Of a stretch of DNA of 64,000 bases, positions 31,893 through 42,059 are shown in pieces. Origin of the DNA: Pseudoips prasinana (taxonomy: Eukaryota; Arthropoda; Insecta; Lepidoptera; Nolidae); assembly GCA_951640165.1 (NCBI GenBank), contig OX621244.1, forward strand, positions 11,612,001 through 11,676,000, written 5' to 3'. Below the pieces are notes generated by a model that saw only the letters and a list, made by a program, of their open reading frames with translations, searched no databases and had not been told where the DNA came from. The number at the start of each line of letters is the position of its first letter. Positions within the stretch are counted from its first letter, which is position 1. The position numbers and the translations under genes are program-made.

Positions 31893-32105
31893 TTAGTCAT
31901 GGTACCAGTGCGTACCATGTCATCATTTTTGTACACTGACAACTACCGCAACTCTTTTATTCCATACTCCAATCCATGCCTAGGTTGTCTGGAAGAGATC
32001 ACATTTAGTGATAAGGCCGCCAATTGTACATTTCTGTAATGCATCCTTGTTCTTTATGTTTTATTTTACTTGGTGTACAATAAAGAGTTATCTATCTATC
32101 TATCT
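31893..32105 (+). mobile_element. LINE 3' tail, ATCT-repeat family
   Basis: 'gtaccagtgcgtaccat', 'acactgacaactacc', 'cctaggttg.ctggaagagatcacatttagtgataaggccgcc' and 'tgtacaataaagagttatctatctatc' in order, ending in (ATCT)n. The inverse copy at 43949-44165 shares all blocks. It carries an AATAAA just before the tail. LINE-1 abuts or interrupts this copy on its left. Confidence 0.65.
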
Positions 32106-32233
32106 ATAAATTAGATACAGACAGATCAAATATTCGTGTTCATAACACAGAGATTAGTCCTGGGTGGGGATCGAACCCACGACCTCTGGCTTAGCAGTCA
32201 GGGACACTAACCACTCAACGAACAGGCCAGTCA
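32106..32233 (-). mobile_element. SINE B-related element, head half
   Basis: The minus-strand head is in 32180-32233, with 'ggtggggatcgaacccacgacctctggc' containing the inverse B box. It resembles the variant at 54885-55112 more than typical SINE B. Confidence 0.6.
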
Positions 32234-32310
32234 AGAGTTAGCTGCTCATGTGTGAAATTAACGACATCTATATGTTACAATTGATCTCTAAACATCTTTG
32301 ACATATTGAC

Positions 32311-32745
32311 TGCCTCGGTCTAGCGGTAGCGTGTTCAACCGCCGATGTCCTGGGTTTAAATCCCACGTCGGGCAAAAATGTTATTTTGGGATTTATCCGT
32401 AACAGAAAAATTTCATAGTATTAGCCCGAAGTCTAGTAGTTGGCGGTATTATACCCCCGTACCTCGGAGAGCACGTAAAGCCGTCAGTCTTGTACCTGGC
32501 CTTTTTCCGGTTTTGTCTCTAGTCGTCCCATCGGATCATTTAGTTATTTGTTTATTTCATTCTAAATATATTTATATTATACATATTATATCATAAGAGC
32601 GATGGAATAGAAAGTGCCACTGTGTTTGCGCACACACGTCTTGGGCACTATAATATGTCCTGCGCAGTTAGCTAGTCTTGGCAGTGACCGCCATGGGCGT
32701 AATTTGGCCTGAAGGACATTTTTATTATTAAAAATATTACTATAA
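32311..32745 (+). mobile_element. SINE C, long copy
   Basis: The head 'ggtctagcggtagcgtgttcaacc', the B box 'gggtttaaatccc', 'ttggcggtattatacccccgtacctcggagagcacg', and 'gatggaatagaaagtgccactgtgtttgcgcacacacg'. A roughly 60-bp AT insertion lies near 32537-32595. Confidence 0.8.
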
Positions 32746-33039
32746 TATACACCTTAATATGATAACCTTTAAAAATTTGTAATAATTCACTAACTCTTAT
32801 TCTATGCGGTCTCGTAACGGTTTTGTTGGAAGCAAATAATTGATATTGCCAATGCTGTAATATGTGTTACTAGAAGCTTCAATCAACTTCTAAGGCTCGT
32901 AATTGGGAATGACAGTGTGGTTTATGCAAGTATTTCATAATAGTTTATTAAAGAAATCTTTGCTTTGGTATCATAACAATAAAGTATTCAATTTCTATAA
33001 TTTTTTAATGTATATAATATTCAAACAAAATATTATATA
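32746..33039. other. No recognisable feature
   Basis: AT-rich sequence, no signature. Confidence 0.35.
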
Positions 33040-33335
33040 AAATCCGGCCAAGTGGTCAGAGTTGGACTCGCGCACGAAGGGTTCCGTATCATTATCTATA
33101 AAAACGAGCAAAAATTCACGTTTGTTGTATGGGAGCCCTCTTAGATATTTATTTTATTCTGTTTTTTAGTATTTGTTGTTATAGCGGTAACAGAAATACA
33201 TCACCTGTGAACGTTTCAACTGTTTATCACGGTTCATGAGATACAGCCTGGTGACAGACGGACAGACAGACAGACAGACAGCGAAGTCTTAGTAATAGGG
33301 TCCCGTTTTACCCTTGGGTTACGGAACCCTAAAAA
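33040..33335 (+). mobile_element. GGGTTCCGTA-type element, copy 2
   Basis: A shorter form (296 bp): CCGGCCAAGTGG head, AGGGTTCCGTA near 33078, 'cacggttcatgagatacagcctggtgacagacgg' and (CAGA)n, then 'tacggaaccctaaaaa' at the end. Confidence 0.75.
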
Positions 33336-33660
33336 CCAATGTGAAAATTATGATTAAATACGTTTTTATTTATATAAATGGATAATTAGATATAACTACA
33401 TCCATATTGATATTTTACATATGACGGTCACAATAGTTTTACTTTGGCTCAAGATAACCATTTGCGATTATGAACTAAAATAAATAAAGCAAAGTATTTT
33501 ATTAGAAAACATATTTCTTACACATCTCTTATGATCTGAACACTAAATTGTAGCTCTCTTAGATTTAAAGAAAATACTATACCATGATAGACAATTACAC
33601 ATTTATTATCCTTAAAATGCGTTATGAAATATCGAATGGATTGTATAAATGCGATGTGTC
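33336..33660. other. No recognisable feature
   Basis: AT-rich sequence, no signature. Confidence 0.35.
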
Positions 33661-33668
33661 AGAACCAC

Positions 33669-33830
33669 GGTGCGGTGGTGGAGCGGGTAACGCACATGGG
33701 GCCGGATACCCCGTGGTCGTGGGTTCGGTTCCCACCCGCACTTAAATGTATCAGTTAGAGAGAGCGGTGTACTATTCACTATCAGGGCAGGATCGAACTT
33801 ATCCCTTAATCACGCCAATATTGTTACTCT
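33669..33830 (+). mobile_element. tRNA-like SINE head, unclassified
   Basis: 33669-33741 can fold much like a tRNA: GTGCGG at the 5' end pairs with CCGCAC at the 3' end, and B box 'gggttcggttccc' lies at 33721-33733. The sequence after it is not tRNA-like. It looks like a tRNA-derived SINE head or a tRNA pseudogene. Confidence 0.5.
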
Positions 33831-33869
33831 CAGAACAAAATACGATATACAAATATGACAGACCCCTAA

Positions 33870-33945
33870 AAGATGGACCGATGATGGTTATTGGAAGTCG
33901 CTGGATGCGGGTAGCGCAAGACCGGCAATTGTGGGGAACTTTGGG
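33870..33945 (+). mobile_element. RTE LINE 3' coding fragment
   Basis: 'agatggaccgatgatggttat', then codons for SRWMRVAQDRQLWG in frame, and a break. It joins another LINE fragment at about 33945. Confidence 0.5.
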
Positions 33946-34226
33946 ATATGCAATCTTTACAAAGACTTATTAATAGCATTCGATTTTTCTATTTCATCAT
34001 CATCTACCACCATGCGTTTTACAAGGAACTTTTTGCCACGCACTACCACTCTGTGGAATCAATTAACTGCGGAGGTATTTCCGATCTGGTATGACATGGC
34101 CCAAGAAGTGAGCCTATTCCTTTTTTAGGCCGGATACGCACTTGCGGCTCCTCTGGTGTTGCGAGTGTCCATGGGCGGCGATGATCACTTACCATCAGGA
34201 GACCTTGCTCATTTGCCATCCTAGTA
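33945..34226 (+). mobile_element. LINE C-terminus plus 3' tail ('cttaccatcagg' family)
   Basis: Codons 33931-34128 encode TTTLWNQLTAEVFPIWYDMAQ, the classical end of Jockey/CR1-type ORF2. The 3' tail 'ggctcctctggtgttgcgagtgtcc', 'atcacttaccatcagg' follows. It is a 5'-truncated copy with a frame break. Confidence 0.7.
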
Positions 34227-34729
34227 AATAAATAAAGAAAAGATTCTAGTACGTAATTAATACAGCAACACTGCAAATTGATAGTATTAATTTGACAATG
34301 TTAACATAAATGCTTTTGCAAACATTATAATCTGCGAATCAACATGAAAAACATTAGTCTAACGACACACATAATCGTCGGTAAACATCGTCTCGTCAAA
34401 TTCCAATGAGAATGCGTTACTCAAACTGATTCTTGTTATGATTACAGAATACCTCAAACGTGAAATGAATGTCGCAAACACAACTCTGGTGATATGACAA
34501 TTGCGGGTACGAACAGCTAACTGTAAACAGATTTAAATTGTTCACTTTGAAATTTAACATTCTCTTAGGCGCTGAGCTCAGTCCTTATCTAACACATTTA
34601 AATGTTGTTACGTATATAATTAAATTGAACTGAACACGAACAATAAGGCCTTGTCTTGTCGTGTAAAAACCTGGACTTACACTTCTAAATTTGAAATTTG
34701 ACATGTGAATGTGAAGAACTAGTTATCTA
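34227..34729. other. No recognisable feature
   Basis: No coding or repeat signature recognised. Confidence 0.35.
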
Positions 34730-35027
34730 TCTATACATATAATAAAATCGTAGGAAAGTCAAAACTGTACATTGAATATGTTTTAAAAAGGATACTTGGG
34801 GCGTGATCTACATTAGATATCGAAGCTAAAAATATAGTTTTTAGAATTTTTGTCTGTTTATCTGTTTGTCTGTATGTATGTCCGGGCTAAACACAAAAAC
34901 AACTGCATGGATTAACTTCAAATTTTGCATGAATATTACCAAGAGGTCGGGTCAACATATAGGCTACATATTATCACGCTATCACCTACGGGAGAGGAGT
35001 TGTGATAAATCCGCGGGGAACAGCTAG
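34730..35027 (+). mobile_element. Non-autonomous Helitron, long type, copy 2
   Basis: Begins TCTATACATATAATAAAA and ends GGAACAGCTAG before T. It aligns with 24185-24511 along its length, but the left arm of the terminal hairpin is deleted (only CCGCGGGG remains), so this copy is probably defective. Confidence 0.75.
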
Positions 35028-35104
35028 TATAGAATAGGAAGACACCATGATTTATTTATTTTATTTTAATTAAGCACATAATTCGTACGCCATTATCGTG
35101 TCGT

Positions 35105-35386
35105 ATTTTATCCCAAATAAGCAGAGCTTGTACTATGGACATCAGATAGCTGATATACTCGTACTACATATTACTTTTATATTACTTTTCTTAACTATAT
35201 TACTTTCTTACTATATTACTTTTCTTTTGTAAATTTTATTAATTTTATTTTTATGTAGATAATTACACCCAGACACAGGAGAAACAGACATGTTCATACA
35301 CACATAAACATCTCTCCTGGGTGGGAATCGAACCCAGGACCTGCGGCATGAAAGGCCAGCATATAGCAAGCACGCCAACTGTCCTC
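35105..35386 (-). mobile_element. SINE B copy
   Basis: Minus-strand head near 35360-35386, inverse B box 'gggaatcgaaccc' (35322-35334), and the tail 'atcccaaataagcagagcttgtactatgg' at 35110-35140. The TACTTT-rich stretch at 35170-35240 is expanded. Confidence 0.7.
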
Positions 35387-35960
35387 ATAAATGATTAGCC
35401 AATAATTGTGAAAAACATTAAATTGCTAAGAAAACTGCTTCTCAGCAATTTTGTATTATTTTACGACATACATATGTATAATAACACTTATTTTCTTTGC
35501 AATTTCGTTATATTATTTTAATTTTTGTATTCGATTTGTGAACACAGTGAATTAAAACCTAATCACAATCATAATTCTATAATCATATCGAAACATATTC
35601 TAAAAACAAATAGAATAATCGTCATCACAAAAATTTGCTTAGTGGTCAAGATCATGATGATGACGATGAAGCTTAAATACATACGAAAAAAATTGGCAAA
35701 TGGATTACTACTATTTCGTCATTTTTACTAGACAAGTGTTTTTTAATTTTGAAATTCATACTGATACTGAACAGGGCATTTTAATTTCCACCGACTTCAA
35801 GAAAATTAGGGTTTGATTACCTTATTTTTTTTGAAGCCAACTCCGTTGTTTGTGTATTGATTTTAAAAAGTATTTTATTCGATACGGAATACTTTCGGAT
35901 AGCTCCATATAAATTCGTTAAAGTCGGTTCTTACTAATAAAAATTGGAGTCGATTGTGTT
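35387..35960. other. Unassigned, possible old 'ccgacttcaa' repeat
   Basis: 'ccaccgacttcaa' (35790-35802) and 'aaagtcggttctt' (35919-35931) are inverse-like and resemble a common lepidopteran dispersed repeat. Weak. Confidence 0.25.
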
Positions 35961-35964
35961 TTTA

Positions 35965-36168
35965 AAATATACACTACTACTCTGTGGAATCAATTTACTG
36001 CGGAGGTATTTCCGATCCGGTATGACACCTTCAAGAAGCGAGCCTATTCTTTTCTTAAAGGCCGGCAACGCACTTGCGGCTCCTCTGGTGTTGCGATATT
36101 CAATGGGCGGCGATGATCACTTACCATCAGGTGACCCACTTTCCCGTTTGCCATCCTATTATTTATCT
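35965..36168 (+). mobile_element. LINE C-terminus plus 3' tail ('cttaccatcagg' family)
   Basis: 'ctctgtggaatcaatttactgcggaggtatttccgatccggtatgacac' encodes LWN.FTAEVFP.RYD, followed by 'aaggccggcaacgcactt' and 'gatcacttaccatcaggtgaccc'. It is nearly identical in layout to 34045-34210. Confidence 0.7.
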
Positions 36169-36174
36169 TCTTTC

Positions 36175-36380
36175 TTGTCAGTCAAAGTACGTCCAATGCT
36201 GGACAAAAGCCTCTCCAAAGAATGGGGGATATGCCATAATCGCCACGCTTGGCAGACGGGTTGACGATCGCAGTTTGATGGTTATAGTTCACAGAAAAAC
36301 ACTGCTGCCCGTTTTTTGGTATGTATTCCCTCGGACGATTTATACGGGATGAAATGGGGTGATGTTATTCTATGCCGTAA
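36175..36380 (+). mobile_element. Dispersed repeat D, reference copy
   Basis: The fullest copy: 'gtccaatgctggacaaaagcctctcc', 'gggggatatgccataatcgccacgcttggcagacgggttg', 'ggttatagttcacagaaaaacactgctgcccg', 'ggatgaaatggggtgatg'. Non-coding. Confidence 0.6.
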
Positions 36381-36777
36381 ATATATGTAAAACATTCATT
36401 CATCTTTCTTACCAACATCAGAGCGAAACAACAGAGACTCGTTCCCAGGGTATGACTCTTACATACTATTAATAATTTTCACCATAATATATATTTACCG
36501 TCGTCTCCAGAGGTAATCTTCGGTGCGTAGGAATGATATAATTGATGGAGGCACGTAATTCGCATATAATCAAACACCCATGAAGGTAATTATTTCGACA
36601 TAACTCGATGATATCATAGAGAGATCGTTAGCGGTTATATTGTACGTTTAAATGCGGATTAAGGGTAAAGCTATACTTGGCAAACAGTTTGAGGCTGATT
36701 GTGTGGCTGTCTAATGATATTGGTAAAAAAATCTTCACAGTTCTAACTTAATATGAAACAAGTTTTCGAAAAAATAT
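36381..36777. other. No recognisable feature
   Basis: No coding or repeat signature recognised. Confidence 0.35.
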
Positions 36778-36925
36778 AGTAATAGTAATATCCTTGGACA
36801 TTATACACATACGGCCATCTGATCCCAAACTAAGCATAGCTTGTACTACAGAAACTAGATAACTGATATACTACATATACCTATAACTTTTCTTTTGGAA
36901 ATACATACTTATATAGATAATTTAT
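36778..36925 (-). mobile_element. SINE B, tail half, split by LINE-2
   Basis: Runs from 'atatccttggacattatacacatacggccatctgatccc' to 'cttatatagataat', then stops exactly where LINE-2's A/T tail starts. The missing head half appears on the far side of LINE-2 at 41790-41892 in the same orientation. Confidence 0.7.
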
Positions 36926-37224
36926 TTATTTTTTTTATTTTTTATTTAAAACTTTAGCACAACGATGTACAAGGCGGACTTAATGCCAGAGGCATTCTCT
37001 ACCAGTCAACCTTAGGGTGATGCAGAGAAAAGCTTGGTAGGTGCACTATAAATTGTAATGTGTGAAGGTAAAAATCCTATACTAATATACAAGATGCGTA
37101 CTTACATAAAATACATAAATACTTATTACATAAACTAATATATATTTATAAATAAATATAAGTATAAACATATATAAATATATACCTATATATGTATATA
37201 ATATTAAAAATAAATATGAGAATA

Positions 37225-40200
37225 CTATTGAGCTGATTCTGCCAAAATTTTTTTCATCAAATGCGCACGGGTTTTCTTTTTAAAAGAAAAACGACTCTTT
37301 GCCATCCTGATTTCCGTAGGAAGAGAGTTCCAGAGGAGAATGGACTGTACGAAAAAGGAAGAATGGATAGAATCAGTACGATGAAGAGGACAATGAAGAA
37401 GACGGTTGTGAGTAGACCGAAGGTTTTTATTATGCTGAGTATGTAGATATTTAAATTGACAAGTTAAATATAGAGGAGAAGAAGGAGAATCTAATAAGGA
37501 GAACAGGGTGGTTAAGGCTCTTAAAGTTCTACGCTGGCGAATAGGCAACCACTTGAGCTGAGCTCGATAGCTACTCACATGGTCGTATTTACGAAGATTG
37601 AAAATGAATCGAATGCAGTTATTCAGAAGACGGTCGAGTTTATTGAGGTGATCTGCATTCAGGTCAAAGTAACATACATCACCATAGTCAATTATAGGAA
37701 AGATTAAAGCCTGCACGAGCGTTACCTTTGTTTCTACAGGAAGAAAATTTTTGAGGCGATAGAGACATCGTAACACGTTTGTGACCCTCTGACTGACACT
37801 AGTAATTTGGTTCTGCCAAGAAATTGTTGTGTCGATGTGCAAGCCAAGATTTTTTACATTTTTGCTAATAGGAATAGCTGAGTTATTAAATATTACCGGT
37901 GGTAGATTATCTGTATCAACCCGACACATCATACGTGAACTACCAACGATAATTGCTTGGCATTTTGCAGGGTTTACAATGAGTCCAAACCTATTAGACC
38001 AGTTTTTAATAACGTCTAAGTCCTGATTAATTTTGCCGATCGCCTCTGACAAATGATCTGTACTCGCCTGACTGTACAGCTGTAGGTCATCGGCATAAAG
38101 ATGATACGCACTCTGAAGATCGTTTGTTAAGAGATTTATAAAGAGCGAGAATAAGAGAGGAGAGAGAATACCGCCTTGAGGCACACCAGTATCTAAATTA
38201 CACCAGTTCGATGAGGCTTCACCGACGTGTACTGACTGCTGGCGTCCTCGAAGATATGAAGAAAACCATTCCAGCGCTTTGTCCGAGACCATAAGATGGG
38301 ACAGGATTGATAAAAGGATATGGTGACTGACGGTATTAAAGGCGTTGGAGAAGTCAATCAAAATCATGACGGTGACTTTCGTGTCCTCCATGCCAGTCCT
38401 AACATCGCCAGTCACTTTGAGGAGTGCAGTGGTAGTACTGTGGCCAGGCCTAAACCCAGATTGTAGTGGGCTTAACAGATTGTTCGCAAGTATGTGACGT
38501 GAAAGCTGTTTATGCACACAGGACTCTAGGACTTTGGACAGAAAAGGAAGGATTGATATAGGACGGTAATGTACCGGGAGAGAAGGATGAGCGGTCTTGG
38601 GGAGAGGAAGGACATAGGCATGGCGCCACAGTGAGGGAAATGTTCCAGAGTCGATGGAGAAATTCACAATGTGACAAATCGCAGGAAGGAGGTGATCTAG
38701 TATTGCTGTTATCATCCGTCGACTGATACTATCGCAGCCAACCGCATTGGATTTGATAGAAAGGATTATCTTTTTGATCTCATTCGAAGCAACTGGAGAA
38801 AAAGAAAATGAATTGATGTTAGGGCGCGTTAGACCATTGACGAAGGCGACTGTTTGAGATATGGTTAGGTGATCTTTAGATGAAGTGGTGGAGAAATGAC
38901 GATTAAGATCATCTAAACCAATGGAACTTGGAAGGTCTAAATTTCGCGACTTGCCGATACCTAAAGTTCCTAGGAATTTCCAAATACCAGCAGGAGTTGA
39001 CAAGGATATATTTTTCAAGATATGTTGGCGTTTAGCATTACGTATCATCTGATTACACCGATTCCTAGAACTCTTATACATGTTCCAATTAATGTCTGAA
39101 CGATCCTTTCTAAACTTTCGAAAAGCACGGTCCCTACTTCTCATCGCCATCTTCACCCCTGCGGTCATCCATGGTGCAGGAGGGCGCTTAAATTTCACTT
39201 TTTTAATCGGAGCATGAATATCATACAGTTTGATGATTGTGTCATTCAGCGTTCGGACCTTATCATCTATGGTAGTAGCTTCCTTCAAAGGCTGCCAATT
39301 AATTTCTGACGCATCCTTGCATAACTTTTCCGTATTAATCCTAGCAAAAGAACGGACGTGCAGCACCTTAGGTTTTGATTTAGGAGGTTTTAGGGTGTAG
39401 GACAGGAAGATGAGGTCATGATGGGAGAATCCAGGAGCATCATGTTGACCATGAGAGGAAACCAAGGATGGGTTAGAGGTAAGGATTAGGTCAAGCCAAG
39501 TATCTTCGCCATTCATATTGTGGTGAGTAGCTTGGAGAGGCAGGACGTGTAAACTACTTGACTCAACAATATTTAGGAGTTTACGAGAGCGAGGGGAATT
39601 TTGGGCAAGGAGGTTGGTGTTAAAATCTCCCATGATAATGTGATGAATATACTCTGAACCCAAAGATTCTAAAACCAATTCGAAATCGGTGAAATAGTCA
39701 GCATTTGGGGGACAATAAACCACGCCAATAATAGTTTTGGCCCCCTTGAGGGACACTTCGAGGAATAGAAATTCGGCAGCAACAGAATGATTGTTCAAAG
39801 AGGTGGAGAGGATCTTAAAAGTAAGGTCGCTTCTCAGATAAATTGCCACGCCGCCCCCACCTTTACCGATTCGGTCATTCCGAATGAGAACGAAACCGGG
39901 CAAAGGGTACATCGTAGACAGTAGGTGAGGTTTGAGCCAGCTTTCAGAAATCAGGATGGCATGGACGTTACAGTCGGTGAACACGTTTAGAAATTCACTA
40001 TAGTGGCTTGGAATGCTCTGAGCATTAATATGGCAAATGTTTAATTTATTAATAACCTTTTCATCAAATGTCATTTGTAGAAAATTACCAAGCGCGTCAT
40101 TCAACGAACAAAAGCTGTCGTTTGGGGAAATTGATAAATCGTAGGCAGAATGAAAAGAGTCATCAGAATCACTAGACATAAAATAAGTAACTAAATATAA

Positions 40201-40356
40201 ACAAATAAATAAATTATTTTCAAAAATAAAAAGTATGTAAAATTGCAGGTAATGTAGTGCAAAAAGATATACACACAAGTATACTCTGCACCACCCGCCA
40301 GCGTACAAACTTGGTACCAGAAAACTTAAACTAAACACACAATACATAAGGATCAT
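37225..40356 (-). CDS. LINE-2 ORF2: endonuclease and reverse transcriptase
   Basis: One open frame of 1043 codons. The N-terminal 59 residues are hydrophobic and unlike any LINE protein; Met60 (ATG at 40177-40179, MSSDSDDSF) is the more credible start. Endonuclease motifs: HINAQS (Asn111), SESW (Glu138), VVYCPP (Tyr214), GDFNTN (Asp244), DLILT (289) and SHHDLI (312-316). Reverse-transcriptase motifs: LPLPKTAH..HYRPIS (583-601), LIDFSNAFN (Asp668), GVPQGGILSP (724-733), YADD (754-757) and VKNLGLHID. The C-terminus has SILLWNSLP, typical of the CR1/Jockey supergroup. No stop or frameshift. It would nick target DNA and copy its own RNA there. Clade not resolved. Confidence 0.93.
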   Translation of the reverse strand: MILMYCVFSLSFLVPSLYAGGWCRVYLCVYLFALHYLQFYILFIFENNLFICLYLVTYFMSSDSDDSFHSAYDLSISPNDSFCSLNDALGNFLQMTFDEKVINKLNICHINAQSIPSHYSEFLNVFTDCNVHAILISESWLKPHLLSTMYPLPGFVLIRNDRIGKGGGGVAIYLRSDLTFKILSTSLNNHSVAAEFLFLEVSLKGAKTIIGVVYCPPNADYFTDFELVLESLGSEYIHHIIMGDFNTNLLAQNSPRSRKLLNIVESSSLHVLPLQATHHNMNGEDTWLDLILTSNPSLVSSHGQHDAPGFSHHDLIFLSYTLKPPKSKPKVLHVRSFARINTEKLCKDASEINWQPLKEATTIDDKVRTLNDTIIKLYDIHAPIKKVKFKRPPAPWMTAGVKMAMRSRDRAFRKFRKDRSDINWNMYKSSRNRCNQMIRNAKRQHILKNISLSTPAGIWKFLGTLGIGKSRNLDLPSSIGLDDLNRHFSTTSSKDHLTISQTVAFVNGLTRPNINSFSFSPVASNEIKKIILSIKSNAVGCDSISRRMITAILDHLLPAICHIVNFSIDSGTFPSLWRHAYVLPLPKTAHPSLPVHYRPISILPFLSKVLESCVHKQLSRHILANNLLSPLQSGFRPGHSTTTALLKVTGDVRTGMEDTKVTVMILIDFSNAFNTVSHHILLSILSHLMVSDKALEWFSSYLRGRQQSVHVGEASSNWCNLDTGVPQGGILSPLLFSLFINLLTNDLQSAYHLYADDLQLYSQASTDHLSEAIGKINQDLDVIKNWSNRFGLIVNPAKCQAIIVGSSRMMCRVDTDNLPPVIFNNSAIPISKNVKNLGLHIDTTISWQNQITSVSQRVTNVLRCLYRLKNFLPVETKVTLVQALIFPIIDYGDVCYFDLNADHLNKLDRLLNNCIRFIFNLRKYDHVSSYRAQLKWLPIRQRRTLRALTTLFSLLDSPSSPLYLTCQFKYLHTQHNKNLRSTHNRLLHCPLHRTDSIHSSFFVQSILLWNSLPTEIRMAKSRFSFKKKTRAHLMKKILAESAQ

Positions 40357-40788
40357 ACATTTTTACAAAAACTGGACGAAAAAGAAAAGTAAAAATAAAT
40401 AAAGCTGACTTCACGTACTTACGATAATAGTTAAAGTGTAAATGGAACGCAAGCCATGTCATTCTTAAACATACAATAGACGTCAAGTTATATTCTCTTT
40501 GGAATATATGACAGGTGATATGACGTTGCAGAAGTTTGGTTGACATTTAATTGACATATTGATAATAAAGTTATATTAATGTCTACAACCCACTAATTTA
40601 ATTGTTATTTTATGTAAATACCTAGCTTTACTTTAGGAAGTAACATTCCTTGAGATAAGTTGTGGGGAAGAACAATTAAATTTCTTATAAGGTGAGTAGA
40701 AGCAACGTATACTTAACTATGCACGTGAAGTACTGGATTTAAACACTGAGGAGGTTATATAGCCAGGATAAAGTGTATACTGTACTAA
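40357..40788 (-). other. LINE-2 ORF1-ORF2 spacer
   Basis: A frame of 71 codons (40331-40546, minus) overlaps the start of the long ORF2 frame by 26 nt. It has no recognised domain and may be fortuitous. ORF1 ends in TAG-TTA here, so the CAA-TGA-CTA arrangement of LINE-1 is not shared. Confidence 0.4.
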
Positions 40789-41526
40789 CTATGACTGTCT
40801 TTTCAGTTCACCACTGCTGCCCGCTGAAGTTGTCGATTCCGCCGATACCTTTGGATACTTAGCAAGGAGAAGGTTCAATTGTTCATCACTTGTTATCCTG
40901 TGGCGAACCATATCAGCTGTTTTTATGAAGATATGGGCATCCTGCGTCCACACCGTCCGCATGGAGAAGTATAAACGGGCCTTTGCGAAAACTGCTTGCC
41001 TGGCTTTAGTCAAAAACTCCTTGACAGAAACAGATGTGCCCTTCAACTTGGCTTTAGACTTCCAGACCATTGTTTTGGTTTCCAAATTGGAGAAACGCAC
41101 TAGAATTGGGCGATGATGTTCCTTACGAAGAGAACCAAGTCGATGACACACTTTAATGGCCGTTGGGGAGATATCATGCAGTCCGAGTGTTTGGTTGAGA
41201 ACATCCAGAATAGTACGAGAGCAGTCTTCTTTCTCTTTCTCAGGAAGACCCAAGAAAACTAAAGCTTTTTGACGGCTCCGTGTATCCAATTCATCAACCT
41301 GCCTGGAACATTCTTGTATCTGCTGTCGCAGAAGATTTAAAATGCTGAAAATAATCTCCCTGAAGTTTCGGAGCTCCTCAGCTACTTTAGCAACAGTGTC
41401 CTTTCCAGTACGCTGTCCCTCGCTTCCGGTTGCATTTTGGATCTGTGCTTGGAGGTCATCCAGTCTCTTCCCAACTTTTTCCTCAAGCCTGTGCTGTGTG
41501 GCCAGAACCTCAGATAGTTGAGACAT
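40789..41526 (-). CDS. LINE-2 ORF1 protein
   Basis: 245 codons. Residues 1-85 are charged and heptad-like (coiled coil). Residues 86-150 form an RRM-like unit (ALVFLGLPE strand and RPILVRFSN strand). Residues 165-212 (VSVKEFLTKARQAVF, then W.QDAHIFIK) correspond to the C-terminal FP-like domain seen in many LINE ORF1 proteins. It is shorter than LINE-1 ORF1 because the N-terminal polar region is missing. The first Met (41526) directly opens the coiled coil. Expected role: binding and packing of element RNA. No CCHC motif. Confidence 0.88.
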   Translation of the reverse strand: MSQLSEVLATQHRLEEKVGKRLDDLQAQIQNATGSEGQRTGKDTVAKVAEELRNFREIIFSILNLLRQQIQECSRQVDELDTRSRQKALVFLGLPEKEKEDCSRTILDVLNQTLGLHDISPTAIKVCHRLGSLRKEHHRPILVRFSNLETKTMVWKSKAKLKGTSVSVKEFLTKARQAVFAKARLYFSMRTVWTQDAHIFIKTADMVRHRITSDEQLNLLLAKYPKVSAESTTSAGSSGELKRQS

Positions 41527-41769
41527 CTTGTTGAAGTACAGTGCAAAGTTATTAAATCAAAGTGTAGTGTAGTTGTGATGTTGAGCTGGCAGGTGGTGTA
41601 AATATAGCAGTTGGATTACATTAAATGTGCCACAAATGTAAGTACCACTTAATAAAGGTTAGGGCACAAAAACTTTGTGTTTGAAATTACAAAAAACACA
41701 ATATTTATAATAAAATAGAATAAATACACTTGGAAATGTGACTTTACTTTTTGTTCACCTACCCGCCCA
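41527..41769 (-). promoter_or_regulatory. LINE-2 5'UTR
   Basis: About 240 bp upstream of ORF1 to the junction with SINE B. It presumably holds the internal promoter; no start motif is clear. Confidence 0.4.
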
Positions 41770-41805
41770 TACATGAACATGTCTACAAATAGACATGTTC
41801 ATGTA
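41770..41805. repeat. 15-bp inverted repeat at the LINE-2 5' junction
   Basis: tacatgaacatgtct (41770-41784) and its exact inverse (41791-41805) flank a 6-nt loop. The right arm is normal SINE B sequence; the left arm is an extra inverted copy at the LINE junction. Confidence 0.85.
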
Positions 41806-41892
41806 CATAAATTTCTATCCTGTGTGGAAATCGAACCCGTGACCTGCGGCGTGAAAGACAAGTATTTACCAACCATGCCAACTGGCTCTTCA
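41790..41892 (-). mobile_element. SINE B, head half, split by LINE-2
   Basis: 'agacatgttcatgtacataaatttctatcctgtgtgg', inverse B box and head 'aagtatttaccaaccatgccaactggc' complete the SINE whose tail is at 36778-36925. About 20 bp between the halves are missing. Confidence 0.7.
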
Positions 41893-42059
41893 GATAATTC
41901 ACCATATTGCCACCATCGCTCTCAATGATCTTCAGTTTGCATTTATATTAACGTAAAGCGACAGTTGCACAAAATATCCGTAAAACTATCCCTCTCTTTT
42001 ACCTCAACTTCTACTACACTACGGCTAAGGAACTCAAAATTTTATAGTAGTATTAAGCA
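41893..42059. other. Unassigned, short match to an old repeat
   Basis: 41915-41975 weakly resembles 14250-14345. Confidence 0.25.

Larger units (their letters stand above)
36926..41770 (-). mobile_element. LINE-2: full-length, apparently intact non-LTR element
   Basis: About 4.85 kb on the minus strand: 5'UTR (41527 to about 41770), ORF1 (40789-41526), spacer, ORF2 (37225 to 40179 or 40356) and a short 3'UTR ending in 'gttgactggtagagaatgcctctggcattaagtccgcc' and a TAAA-rich tail (36926-36960). I recall that 3' sequence from lepidopteran CR1-like LINEs. Both reading frames are uninterrupted and all catalytic motifs are present. Confidence 0.9.

Noticed and set aside
40331..40546. 71-codon frame between LINE-2 ORF1 and ORF2 as a third LINE gene
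   Set aside because: Short, hydrophobic and without motifs. Unlike the LINE-1 spacer it is not in frame with ORF1, and ORF1 ends in TAG-TTA.
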